From Styela clava (Eukaryota > Chordata > Ascidiacea > Stolidobranchia > Styelidae), in contig NC_135256.1 in assembly GCF_964204865.1 (NCBI RefSeq), positions 19,993,703-20,057,702 of the forward strand: 64,000 nucleotides of DNA. Reading direction: 5' to 3'. This document shows, in pieces, positions 39,901 to 51,360 of the stretch. Below the pieces are notes generated by a model. That model saw nothing but the letters and a program-made list of their open reading frames with translations, had not been told where the DNA came from and ran no database searches. The position numbers and the translations under genes were made by a program. Position 1 is the stretch's first letter. Each line of letters begins with the position of its first letter.

Positions 39901-41451
39901 ATAGAGTAACTTTCATTTGTATAATTTTTAAACATGATAAATTGCAAAAATGAAGAACTCTTATACAAATATAATTTCAGCAATATCGTCTATCCAAGAA
40001 GACGTGGACATTATCAAGTACACATTGGGTGAGGTGAACAAAATGTGTGATTGTTGAACGATGGTATTGCCGTTTGCTTATTAATTACAATACCACCCGT
40101 TTCACAGGTATGGCAGAACCAACTGTGGAACCTGAAACATCAAGTGCGAGCACGGGAGCGGTGATGACAACTGGGATACTCAATAATAATATGAGTGATG
40201 GTGTACGTCTGGCTGGGTCTACAGAGCCAGACAGGGGAAGAATAGAGGTTTTATATAAAGAAGAATGGGGAACTATATGTGATACATACCTCGATTTTAA
40301 CGACGCTCGTGTGATTTGCAGGTAGGTTTATATACAGGGTGTCTAAAAAGTAAGTATATATACACTTTTAGTTTTGATCTACTTTTCAGGTAATCATCAT
40401 AAGGCGTTCACTTTTTCAGAAAACATAGCATGGATAACTAGTAGAATTTAGGGCCTGTTTACATTTTTCATCAATTCTGAGAAATATAAGCAGAATAACC
40501 CAAGAAATGACGTGCAAAATTGCTGCTTGGCAAAAAGCATATAGTTGAATCAGTATGTCAAACTTACTGCCTCTTTAACAGAGAATTTGGAATTAATCCG
40601 GCTCTGAATGTTTAATGTGCGTCAGGGCGTCCGCTCCTTGGTCTTCCTGATCTTTGTGCATAAACTACAGATCCAGTTTCCATGCATTCATGATGAATTG
40701 CATAGATTGTTCGTCGTGTAGGAGCTGAATTAGATCCAAATTCTCTGTTAAAGAGGCGCTGAGTTTGCTTTACTGATTAATATGCTTCTTGCCAGCAATT
40801 GCACACCTCATTTTTTGGGTTAAGCTCCTTGTCATTCTGTGGGTTGACGAAAAAATCACAATTAAAAGTGTATATATACTTACTTTTTAGACACTCTGTA
40901 TATGTTTTAAAACCAAGGTTTAAAAGTGGCAGCAGTGATCAGATTGACATTTGTGTGTCATATATATTCTTTGTGCAAATAGAAAGCATTGGTCAAATTG
41001 AAGAAGGTATTCAATATTCACACTGATGTAGTTCTTGATATGCAATTACAATAGTTTCTAACAAGTTTATGTTGGAGTTTCATTTATTTCTGATTTCAAG
41101 CAAAGATAAAAAAAAAAAGCTTGTGAGTGCTGGTAAAATAGAATGATTCGAAGATGCTAAAATTTAGTTCTGATTTAAAGCCGTCTTTTGCTAACTTGCA
41201 ATTGCAAACATGCTAAATTGTTCTATCATGTGTTTCGTTTACACTACAGGATGCTGGGATATGAGTACGCAGCGTGTGTTATGGGAGGGTCAGCAACTGC
41301 TAATGAGTTTGGCTCGGGTACAGGAAGAATTTGGCTTAGTCAAGTGCAATGTACAGGATACGAAGAAGACATAGGTTTATGTCAACACGAAGGATGGGGA
41401 ACTGTTAGTTGCGGCCACGATGAGGACACTTCTGTGTGTTGTGCCAATTAA
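36949..41451 (+). CDS. Type II membrane protein with one SRCR domain, six exons
   Basis: Exons: 36949-37090, 37587-37714, 37868-37898, 39981-40028, 40108-40321, 41250-41451; 765 nt, 254 aa, GT-AG introns, all phases consistent. The start is the ATG giving MYNDRQ; the upstream ATG is followed at once by a stop. Order: Tyr/Ser-rich cytoplasmic N-terminus (1-66, Tyr at 2, 25, 39 and 54) ending in a basic KIKKR; transmembrane segment (67-89) without a cleavable signal; sequon N93; short heptad-like stem (101-117); Ser/Thr-rich spacer; SRCR domain (about 149-253). SRCR landmarks are VRLAGS, EWGTICD, ARVICRMLGY, GRIWLSQVQCTG, EEDIGLCQH and HDEDTSVCC. SRCR domains bind proteins or microbial polyanions, so a surface recognition role is inferred. 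Introns 3 and 5 carry transposon insertions. Confidence 0.92.
38418..39847. mobile_element. 1430-bp hAT element with perfect 8-bp target duplication
   Basis: The palindromic octamer ATCTAGAT lies at both flanks (38410-38417 and 39848-39855). The left end CTGGGGAAACGAACCT and the reverse-complemented right end CAGAGGTGACGAACCT are related, and both are followed by a GCGGGCC-type subterminal region. No transposase is visible. It lies in intron 3 of the first SRCR gene. Copy 2 shows an empty site near 47611-47625. Confidence 0.88.
40335..40898. mobile_element. Hairpin (foldback) mariner-derived element, in intron 5
   Basis: The left end is CAGGGTGTCTAAAAAGTAAG; the reverse-complemented right end is CAGAGTGTCTAAAAAGTAAG. 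Both are flanked by TATA, consistent with TA target duplication. The inverted symmetry runs deep. Both arms contain the same transposase-head sequence, including CTCTTTAACAGAGAATTTGG on the left and its inverse on the right. The element is therefore two 5' ends joined head to head rather than a simple MITE. It is absent from duplication copy 2. Confidence 0.75.
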
Positions 41452-42719
41452 CGTCGCAATTTTAGCATTGTTAATTGCAACGACGGCTATATCAATATAT
41501 CATATTATTTTATTATATATAATATTGGACACGACGTGGGATTCGTTTTATACTTTTAAGTTTTGTGCGATGATGTCTTAAAATTAAAAATTGCGCACTG
41601 TTCCGCGGTTCCGTGATCACATCTCAGGGATCTGGTGGTTAGACTACCGGTACCGTAAAAGATTTGATACTACTTTGTTCTTGCTTTCTTGTCCGTGTAT
41701 TTGATCACTGCTTCCTTGTTTTAAATCTAATTATAGTTTGTTGTAAATAGCTCTCTCAGGAGGCACTCGGGCAATGGCGCTCATGTATTATATTCATCCC
41801 TATTTCCAATGTCTTTCAAAGTACTTTTCCGCATATATTGGACACGAAATGTACATACAAATTGCTTTATTACTATTATGTGGTTGCTGATCATCATGTT
41901 GTAAAAAAATCGTTTTTCTTATTAACCACTGGACCAATTGTCAGTGGAAAGATTATTGTTGTCAATAGAGGAGTATAAATTTTATTTATTTCAAAACTCT
42001 CAGTGGGCTTCGTGGTATTCGTTTTTCTATATGGGAAGCCTGTTTAGGGAAGTCACCAAATTAAAATTTATTGCAGGGGTTCAGCGATCGCAGGTCAGAG
42101 GATCTCGTGCTCAGCAAAAGTCGGAAGTTTTTCTATGGGGGAGTGATTCGGATCATTTGGTATTTCATTTCACGTCGAACCTAGAAGCTTGAATCATTGT
42201 AACAGGCCCCGGTGAGTTATCGTAGCTGTTTCACAGTTCCAGCTTCGTTCAGGATACCATATCGTCACGCTAATAATCGAATTGCGTAAGTCATTTTTAG
42301 CAGTTCTGAGAAAAATATAAAAAACTTCCTAATGATATTGTTATGCCATTGAGAGTCAATAATTTGCCATGGTTCAATTTTTTTGATTGTAGCCGGATTT
42401 AAGTTAGTTTGTATGACGCAGTTATGTGAAAAGAGAAAGTCACTTGGCTAATCCTCGAACTCGTAATAGACCTAAAATAAGGAAAATACGAATAAAATTA
42501 TGTCCTAAACCTAACCTGGTACACATACTACGTTCCGGTGTCCTCCATATTGGTGTACATACTACAGGAGCGCCTAGTTGACTGCATCGTTCTTGAAAAG
42601 ATGTGGAGGGAGAACAAAAAAAAACCGAAAACGAGATAAAGAACTACACTTATGGAGCTTCAACATTGTCCGCAACAGATATCAAACACCTAGAACATCG
42701 CCTCAAAACCTTGTATTGT
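41452..42719. other. 3' flank of the first SRCR gene and junction between duplication copies
   Basis: Homology to the 3' flank of the second gene continues to about 42075. After that comes unique sequence, including a remnant (about 42420-42570) of the CTCC-GTATGTGTACCA MITE family with CCTAAACCTAACCTGG and CATACTACAGGAG words. The second copy begins at about 42720. No gene is seen. Confidence 0.5.
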
Positions 42720-43184
42720 AGAAGTATTGCAGTTTAATGCAGTTGTCAAAAATGGGCATAATTGAATGAGATATACTGAAGTCGCAAAATTAGCTGATAG
42801 TATACTACATTTTTTGTCAGCTTCTTGAACACTTTGTTACAAAATGGTAAAGTATAGAAAGAATTTTTTGGGAATCAATGGTTGGAAAAGATCCAATGGA
42901 ACGCAGAGCTCGGAAAAATATAAAAGAGGTGTCGTTGTAAAAGACACTTCTGTCTCTAACTGCTGAACATTTTTATCAAAGTGAGGGATTTGGTTGTTGG
43001 AGGTAAAAGTAATTTTTGTCTCCGACAAACAGGTATAAAATGATTGACAATTAGGAAAAATGATTCACAAGTCAATTCAGCTGTCAAAAATCTGAAGTAA
43101 CACAGCAGTACGTCGATTGGCTCAAATACCAGTACAAGGTGCAACGATTGTTTACACAGAAAGACAAATAGTCTACACTCTCGG

Positions 43185-43302
43185 TATAGTCTAACAGGGT
43201 CTTCCTGTTAGACTACCGACCGAAAAGTAATAACTGAAATTTCGTATGGAGGAGAATGGGAGACTATTTATGATACTGATTGATTAATTTTACGGAAGTA
43301 GG
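43185..43302 (+). pseudogene. Decayed SRCR-domain exon (copy 2)
   Basis: Duplicate of the fossil exon at 33555-33663. One frame gives LTGSSC, stop, then RKVITEISYGGEWETIYDTD before a stop. The GGEWETIYDT stretch matches EWGTICDT of the functional domain, with the Cys replaced by Tyr. A 9-bp difference near CTTCCTGTTAGACTACCGAC distinguishes it from copy 1. It was already dead before the segmental duplication, because both copies share the terminal stop. Confidence 0.6.
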
Positions 43303-45552
43303 GATTGGTTCGCAGATTGGTGAACTGTATATCACGTGTGGGTAAACCGCTACCACAAACTTCAACACAGGAACAAGAAAGAAGAAATAATTTGCGCCAA
43401 CACAGAGCATTGAAATGATGGCCGCCGAAAAAACTCTTGGTTTTTACAATTCCATGTGTTATAAAAAAAACTTTTCAAATTTGAAATGTCTTACTCGTCA
43501 AGGTTAAATATAATTTATATGTATAGGAAAGACATAAGTTCATAGTAACAATTATTTTAGGTGTAATATATTGAGATTTCGTGGGTTTCAAGTACTCGTT
43601 TAATCTAAAACCATGAGATAAGACTGATTATGGTACTGAAACCAATACATAGATTCCAATGGGCAGCAACATGGGTCGGGATGCAGTTTCTTCGTAGCTT
43701 TCTTTACACGAAGATATTCTCCAAAGTGTATGGGTACACATCCGTTGTTTAGCCTGCAAGCTAATACGAGTTTACGTGAATACAAGTGGTCTGTGAAATT
43801 AAATGATAGAACACAACAAGAGAATATAAATATATGACGTCCTTCAATCCGTCCACTTGCGGTCACATGAAAAATACTCATAAACGCGATGAGAAATGAA
43901 ATCTTTGATTTACTATAAAAAGTTCGATATGGGAAAAACCCAAAACCATGCGCCCGGTGAAGATCATGTTTAATCAGTGTTCTTTGGAATTTTGATTTCA
44001 GAACATGTTGACATTAGGTTCATTACATACAAGACGCCGATAATAGCAATTGACTTAGTTCTACCGGTGATTGTAGTTAACAAGAGAATATCAATGCAAA
44101 TTTGATACTTGGTCCATTACGTACAGAATGTATGAATCTTGTCTTTGTCGCAAGACCAACAAATTTTGTCACTGCAATCAGGTTGATTAAGTTTTCTTTT
44201 ACTAGCTTTGAAGTCACTAATACTTACGAGGGCTATATGTAGGCAGAGGCTAAGAATATTTGCGTAACACTAAAACTAACAAGGTGTAGCCTACTGATTA
44301 TCACAACTAGTTTCATTTTTATGCTCTAATATGTTTACTCTGTATCTTCACTCTGTTTGAATTTGAAATGCTTTCCATCGACAAACATAACTGCTTTCTG
44401 AATTGGCTTCATATTCACATAGATTATGCAGTAACATTTGTAGATAGCGTAGGAAGACATATAGTTCTGTACATTATTTGAATCAATATTATTTTCAAGT
44501 ATGAGTCAGGGGAAATATATAGAACAGAAAGTGAATGATAGCATTTGACTGCAGTGGCTTTACTTAATTTGGACAATAGATATCATACACTCGATCTGTG
44601 GATTACCAAAGGAATCATTGTATAGAACTTGTATGAAACTTTTCAGTGTACAGATGCATAAACATTTTCAAATATATATTACGATTATTGTGAGATTCAC
44701 TGCAATAAAAGAATATCGAGCTAGCGCTATTATGAGAAACTTATTTTATAAAAAAAAAATTATCAAGGGAGAAAATTACAGAAAGTATTGTAAAAGTACA
44801 AATGCAGACAACTGTGAGGATATTACGAGCAAATATTAAATATGGACAAATTACAAACATAATTTTCGTACAATAAAGAATTCAACCATATTAAGAACAA
44901 CAAAAGAAAGCAAACTAGGTTGCAATCTTGTTAGTTAAATAAATGTAAATTAATATTTGCTAGAGAAACTTCGAACTCAGTTTTTTGGTTTTTGATGCAA
45001 CAATGTATAATGGTCATCAAAATCGCCGACATCAGCCACCTATTACTAATGAATATGCATCAAGACAAGTTATATATCAAAATGCGACTGACGTTTCGAC
45101 TGCCAGTAGTGATATCTATGCGAGTGCGGATACTATAAGAACTGGTAAGTAAATATTCTTTGCCAATATTACCAACTCATGCCTCCAATAGAAAAACACA
45201 TTCTACAATCGCAACATTTGTGAATTGGAATAAATAAATCATTAAAACTTTTGTGGTATTCGTATTAAGACCAATGATGCCAATATAATTCTATTCGAAT
45301 TGACCAAACTTCCATAAAAACTTTTATTTTACATAAATTTTTTTGAAAAATAAAACTATACCAACGACGGCGAACTAACGTGGTATAAATATGGACGCTT
45401 TCCGGGTTCTACTTGTAAACAAACCAGTCTTTTCAAGCTGTTATTTCGAAAATCTTTTTTTCCCAAGTTTTCTATGATTTCAGAATAGATGAAATTTAGC
45501 AATGAAAAGTATTTAGACAAACTTAGAGTCTGAAGTTAAGTTGTCAGCCTTA

Positions 45553-46164
45553 AATTTTGACTTGGTTCTCGGGTAGTCACCATAGATCGTTCATTTCGTC
45601 AGAAAACATAGTATGGATAAATAGTAAAATTTAGTGATTGTTTGCATTTTTCATCAACCCACAAAATGACAAGGAGATTAACCCAAGAAATGAGGTGCAA
45701 AATCGCTGTTTGGCAATAAGCATATAAACCAGTGAAGCAAATTCTGCGCCTCTGCGCCAGATAATTTTAATATAATTCGGCTCTGAATGTTTTTATCAGA
45801 TCGTTCACACCTTGGTCTTCCCGATCTTGTGCATCGGCTACAGATCCAGTTTCCATAAATTTACGATGAATTGCATAAATTGTTCGTCGTGTAGGAGCCG
45901 AATTAACCCGGATTCTCTGTTAAAGAAGCGTTGAGTTTGCCTTACTGGTTTATATGCTTCTTGCCAAACAACAATTTTGCATCTCATTTCTTGGGTTAAT
46001 CCCCTTGTCATTCTGTGGGTTGATGGAAAATCCAAACAATACCTAAATTTTACAAATTATCCATACTATCATACTATGTTTTTTGAATAAATGAACGATC
46101 TATGATGAGTAACTGATAAATCAAATTTAAATTAAAGGTGTATACTTACTTTTGAGACACCCTG
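45553..46164. mobile_element. Hairpin mariner-derived element, in intron 1 of the second SRCR gene
   Basis: The right end (CAGGGTGTCTCAAAAGTAAG, reverse-complemented) is intact and followed by TATA; the left terminus is too diverged to place exactly. Both arms carry the start of the same transposase. On the plus strand it reads MTRRLTQEMRCKIAVWQ then a stop. On the minus strand (from about 46011) it reads MTRGLTQEMRCKIVVWQEAY and continues through QTQRFFNRE before decaying; this minus-strand arm resembles the helix-turn-helix head of mariner-type transposases. The element is missing from the same intron of the first SRCR gene. Confidence 0.7.
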
Positions 46165-46742
46165 TATAACTGGAGTAATCTCTGAATATTTCAATTTTGT
46201 CTTCAAGTAAAAGGAATTGGTATAGTAATGAAAACACTCACAAAATAATGATACATTTCCAGGTTATTCAACAGCGATGTACAGTACGCCTCCAAATACA
46301 AAAATAAAAAAGCGATTCCACATCTTGTATGTAACAGCAATACTGGTAGTTTTATCGATCTCCATTGCTGGCCTTGTCATTTCAGTCCAGGTAAATGTTT
46401 GTTTGAATGCTTCAAATCAGAATCTTTTTATTGATATAGAACGATATTCTATGTTATTTTATTGTTAGGCAATTTTAGTTTGTAGCAGAATTTCACGAAT
46501 TATAATTTCTTTCCCAAATATGTGCGATATGATATTATTTTACAGGCAATGAACAACACATTTGATAACAGCAATGGTGAGATACTGATGATTTGTTCTA
46601 TACATGATTCAAACGTTTTATTATATTCTCCCTTCTACGTGATTCTACTTTCATATCGTTTTTGAGAAACCTAGACAGAATTTTGGACTTGATGAAAGAT
46701 TTGAATCAAGTCAGAAATAAATAAAAGTGTTAAATTTATATA

Positions 46743-47127
46743 ACCGTGTCCCCCCGAAAATAAGACTGGGTCTTATTTCAATTTTCTTCCAAAAAATAAC
46801 ACTAGAGCTTATTTTCGGGGGATGTCTTAATTTATCAAAATCAAAATTACGAAGTAGAGAATCAATACATTTTCGAATATACAAAATAAAAACCGATCTC
46901 CAATTACTTATAAATAACACGTTTCTATACAAAATAACTGCAAAACATAGATTATCAATCATTTAAAACGAGTAGGCGTGATTTATTGCTATCAACTGAG
47001 TAAAAAAAAATCATTCGCGTTATGAACTAGGTCTTATTTTTTAGGGAAAAATTTACATTAAAATCATTTTTAAAATGCAGGCTAGGTCTTATTTTCAGGG
47101 TAGATCTTATTTTCGGGGAAACACGGT
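46743..47127. mobile_element. 385-bp MITE with CCCCGAAAATAAGA termini
   Basis: The left end ACCGTGTCCCCCCGAAAATA and the reverse-complemented right end ACCGTGTTTCCCCGAAAATA are inverted repeats, and subterminal TCTTATTTT words recur inside. Adjacent TA dinucleotides fit Tc1/mariner-type insertion. It lies in intron 3 of the second SRCR gene. The first gene has uninterrupted sequence at the equivalent place (about 38055-38080). Confidence 0.75.
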
Positions 47128-48517
47128 AAATCTCAATGTTTTTGCTATTCTGAAACAAAGTGATTGCCAAACTGTTGTTGTGAAGAGTCCATTGTTTTGT
47201 TTCACTTTTCTAAAATTCTCCGAGTATCTGCTCAATATGTAATTCCAAATGTTTACTATTATTCTGCTCATTGTGCCACATGATATTCCATTGAGATAGT
47301 CCACCATCTTGCGTTAAACCCGCTGCTCAGACAAGGTTACGTTATACTGATACCAATCTAAATTGTTTAGCTTGCTGATTTGAATAATTATATATAATAC
47401 CTATATACCAGATTTCTGTACAATTAGCAATAGAAATATTAGGTTCGTCATTTTAACTTTGTAACCATATTTGAGCATTACTCTCTTGTTGCTTAAAAAC
47501 TCAAACCACGTTCAACATGGCGTTACTCAGAGATTTATTGGAATTTTCCGGGTCCAATATATAGTGGCCAATTATTTAGCAAAACATGATATAAATAGTA
47601 AATTACTGCTAATAATCTATGCGTATATGTGACGTATCATATCCGCAATTTTCTAACAATTTGGAATATAGAATAACTTTCATTTGTATAATTTTTTAAT
47701 GTTGAAAATTGCAAGTATATATAAAGAACTCTCATTCAAATTTATTTTCAGCAATATCGTCTATCCAAGAAGACGTGGACATTATCAAACACACATTAGG
47801 TGAGGTACAAAGAATTGTGTGATTGTTGAATGAATACTTTTGATTGTTTGATTACAACTATCTGTTCTCACAGGTATGGTAGAACCAACCGTGGAACCTG
47901 ACACATCAAGTGCGAGCACATGAGTGGAGATAACAACTTGGAAACACAATGAGGAGACGAGTGATGGTGTACGCCTGGCTGGGTCTACAAGGCCAGACAG
48001 GGGAAGAATAGAGATTTTATATAAAGGAGAATGGGGAACTATATGTGATACATACCTCGATTTTAACGACGCCCGTGTGATTTGCAGGTAGGTTTATATA
48101 TATAATATTAAACTAAGGTTTAAAAGTGACAGCGGAGCTTATTAGATTCTAAAAATATTTTTTAATAAAAGATCTTGAGTGAAAAGAAATACGCATTGGC
48201 TGTTAGAATGAAATGATTCGAAGATGCTAAAGTTTCCGTCTGATTCAAAGTCAGCGTTAATTCACTAGTAATCCCAAGCAGGCCAAATTTTTCCTTCTCT
48301 TGTTTTCGTTCACAGAATGCTGGGATATGATCATGCAACGTGTGTAATGGGAGGGTCAGCAACTGCTAATGAGTTTGGCTCGGGTACAGGAAGAATTTGG
48401 CTTAGTCAAGTGCAATGTACAGGATACGAAGAAGACATAGGTTTATGTGAACACGAAGGGTGGGGAACTGTTAGTTGCGGCCACGATAAGGACACTTCCG
48501 TGTGTTGTACTTATTAA

Positions 48518-51360
48518 CGTATAACGCAAGTTCAACATCGTTAATTGCCCTACCAATTTCTAATTGAGTTTTGAAAGTCTTTCAACATATTTTTTCGCCC
48601 TGACATTAGTTGTTGATATCGAAATAGTATTCAATGCGTTTTTAAATGAAAACAAACTCATCTCTCTACCGATTCAACGTTAATAAATATTCAACACATG
48701 CTTTGTAAATTTCACTTCTGAAATTTTCCAAGGGTAGAAAAGGGAATAAAGATTGTGAACCCTTGGGCAATTGCTTGGTTGTATTTGCGCTCATCATCAG
48801 CATGACGTTAATTGACTGAACTGAACCATTGGACACGAAATTACATATGAATTGTTTTATTACTATTATGTTTTTCTTTATCTTGTTATATAAAAAATCG
48901 CTTTTTTCATTAACTACTGCATCAATTGCTTTGAAATTTTCAATGAAAAGAGTTTTGTTGTCACTAGGAGGCTATAACCTTTCTTTATTTCAAAACTCTC
49001 AGTGGGCTGTGTGGGATTTGTTTTTATATCTGAAGTTATGTTTCGTGAAATCAGCAAAACTATCAATAAAAATTAATTGTAACGGTTTAATCGGTTTAAC
49101 TTGTTTAATTACTAATCTCCTGACTGACTCTCTAGATTCGATTACCCGAATTATATTCATTCTGTTGTTGGAAAACAATTAGTTGATATTATTTGACATT
49201 TTTTGACGTCATCTGCTGCTGAATACACCAATGAAGGTGTCGCTGACACGATAATTAAATCTAGAGTCTTTCGCCAATTGCGACCCCTCGTCAATTGCGG
49301 TCGAAATATTGTATCTTTTCAATTAACACATTTATATGTTCTTTTGTTCCACTGTATAGGTATAAAATCTTTCATGCACGACAAAAATAAATACTTACAG
49401 CTTATTTCCTGATCTAACTTTTGCAATCTGATTATGGTAATTCTGCCTGTAAATCTGTGCTGTCTCTGGTCGGGTTGAAATTGTTTCTCAGGTCATACCC
49501 TTGACTCTCATAGATAACTGCATCGTTCTTGAATATGTTATTGGACTATCTCAGCGCAATAACTTCAAACCGCTAAAGCGTTATCATAACTAAAACTATA
49601 TTTCAATGGCAATATTCTAATATTACTGTTTATTTCTGCGTTTCCGCAATGACTTTTGACTGCCATTCTTGGGTGGAACGAAAATAAATTTGTATAGCGT
49701 TGGATAAATACCGATGTGGCGCGATCAACTGAAACAACCCTGGCTATCGTAGTGTTACACACTCTCATTGCTTATCGAACCAAATGGTATCGTCGATGTC
49801 ATAGCCTATCACCGCTGTATTTAAAGGGATTCTCGACCAAGCCTTGCCACAAATAAAAACTAACCGAATTACATTCATACTCCAGAAGTAAGTTCTTTTA
49901 GTCACGACAGCGGGTTAACAGTTATAATCATCCGTGCAAGGTCAAATTTTAAACTGGTTGTAGAACACAAAGTTTTGCTAATCGTTATATACTTCCAAAA
50001 ACGATCATTGATTTTCAAGCTGATTAGACTTAGGATAAGAGAACTTTGCCGTTGTAATCTGCTGAGCATTTGAACTCATATAAAAGACAGAGTGAAATAG
50101 CAATGTTTTTCTATTGGTTACACCAAAATATTGCCGACAAGTGTTAATAGGATGAATTTATATTCTCCATTTAAATGAACCAATACAACGCAATTAATTC
50201 GAATATGGCTTGCTATTAATAAAACATACTTAAAAAATTTGTAAAAATACTTCTGATCAAAAGGAATTCGGCGTATCCGTAAGGAAAATAACTGATAATA
50301 ATTGTATAAATGCAATCTTGAAATTCCTAAAACAAATTTTAGTGGATTTTTATTCGCTAACAGATTACAGTTATATCTTTCATGCATATAGGATCACAGT
50401 GTATTTATACAGGGTGTCTCCAAAGTAAGTATACACTTTTAATTTTAATTTGCTTTCCCAGGTACTTATCATAGAGCGTTCATTTCTTCATTAGTAAAGC
50501 AAACTCAGCACCTCTTTAACAGAGAGTTCCTACACGACGAATAATTTATGAAATTCATTGTGAATTTATGGAAACTGGATCTGTAGTTGATGCAAAAAGA
50601 TCAGGAAGCGGACGCTTCGAGGAAAACATTCAAAGCCGAATTAATTTCAAATTCTCTGTTAAAGAGGCGCTGAGTTTGCCTCGAGTTTTTTGGAAAAATG
50701 AACGCTCCATGAGGAGTACCTGAAAAGCAAATAAAAATTAAAAGTGTATACTTACTTTTAAGACACCCTGTATTTATCGCAAGGTAACAGCCGGTGTGCC
50801 AGATTGTTATATATATGTATATAAAATACACTAGTAACAAAATGTTGCGTTCATGGAACATTCCGCCAACGTAGGAAAACAAGATTATTTTCTTAGGAAA
50901 TGGGTCCGGGGAAATGTTCAGGTTATTCAAATGATACATTATACATTTTGCAACCTCATAACGATATATTGCGAGGTATTGTATTTCTTCGTCGAAGGCC
51001 GAAGATACAGGTTTTGAGTATGATTATAGAGAAATAAATGCAGTTTTCAGGCTTACACAAATTCACAAAATACTTTCGTGGCTTTTAGATGAATAATTCT
51101 TTCAGGTTACCAATTGTTATAGGGGAATTCGTCAAGAACAGACTGATATAAAACACAATTGAAAAGAACCAGACTAAAGTCATGAACGTTGGACGATGAC
51201 GAAATCTGACGACAATCTACTGACGGCTTTTGATAACGATAGTTTTATAACATGTAGTCGGATATTTGACATCAGAAGCCAATTGCACTTGTGAAATTGA
51301 ACGAAAAGTGAAATTTTTTTCATTTAACGAACAACAATAATGAACGTCACTTGGAGTTTA
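48518..51360. other. Spacer between convergent SRCR and CUB genes
   Basis: Contains the 3' flank of the second SRCR gene to about 49075, then unique AT-rich sequence and the hairpin mariner element at 50410-50770. The 117-codon plus-strand frame at 48829 corresponds to a stop-interrupted stretch in copy 1, so I do not call it a gene. Confidence 0.45.
50410..50770. mobile_element. Short hairpin mariner-derived element
   Basis: The left end CAGGGTGTCTCCAAAGTAAG and the reverse-complemented right end CAGGGTGTCTTAAAAGTAAG are flanked by TA. Both arms contain CAGCACCTCTTTAACAGAGA-type sequence in opposite orientation. The minus arm encodes RQTQRLFNREFEIN, the same transposase-head motif as in the element at 45553-46164. 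At 361 bp it is the most deleted of the three copies. Confidence 0.8.

Larger units (their letters stand above)
33083..42075. repeat. Segmental duplication, copy 1 (SRCR unit)
   Basis: From about 33083 (GAAGTATTG followed by AGTTTAATGCAG) this segment aligns collinearly with 42720-49075: fossil SRCR exon, long spacer, six-exon SRCR gene and part of the 3' flank (ATTGGACACGAAA at 41838 matches 48831). Copy 1 is about 9.0 kb because it carries extra insertions at about 35305-36785, 38418-39847 and 40335-40898. Outside insertions, long stretches are nearly identical. Confidence 0.85.
45003..48517 (+). pseudogene. SRCR membrane-protein paralogue with in-frame TGA before the SRCR domain
   Basis: Exons: 45003-45144, 46263-46390, 46546-46576, 47752-47799, 47874-48087, 48316-48517. 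All six lengths (142, 128, 31, 48, 214, 202) equal those of the first SRCR gene and all splice sites are intact. Codon 133, GGA (Gly) in the first gene, is TGA here (47921-47923), so translation would end after 132 residues, leaving cytoplasmic tail, membrane segment and stem but no SRCR domain. The rest of the frame is open and well conserved, with all SRCR Cys kept (EWGTICD, WLSQVQCTG, DTSVCC). It may be a very young pseudogene, a null allele, a stem-only product, a readthrough case or a sequencing error. Possible polyadenylation signals lie at 48682 and 48745. Confidence 0.75.
42720..49075. repeat. Segmental duplication, copy 2 (SRCR unit)
   Basis: Collinear with 33083-42075 but about 6.4 kb long. 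It lacks the three copy 1 insertions and has its own at about 45553-46164 and 46743-47127. It includes the decayed SRCR exon (43185-43302) and the second SRCR gene. Similarity fades at about 49075, shortly after an ACTCTCAGTGGGCT word shared with copy 1. Confidence 0.85.

Noticed and set aside
48829-49182. 117-codon plus-strand frame after the second SRCR gene
   Set aside because: The equivalent stretch in duplication copy 1 (from about 41838) is interrupted by stops and indels, so the frame is not conserved.
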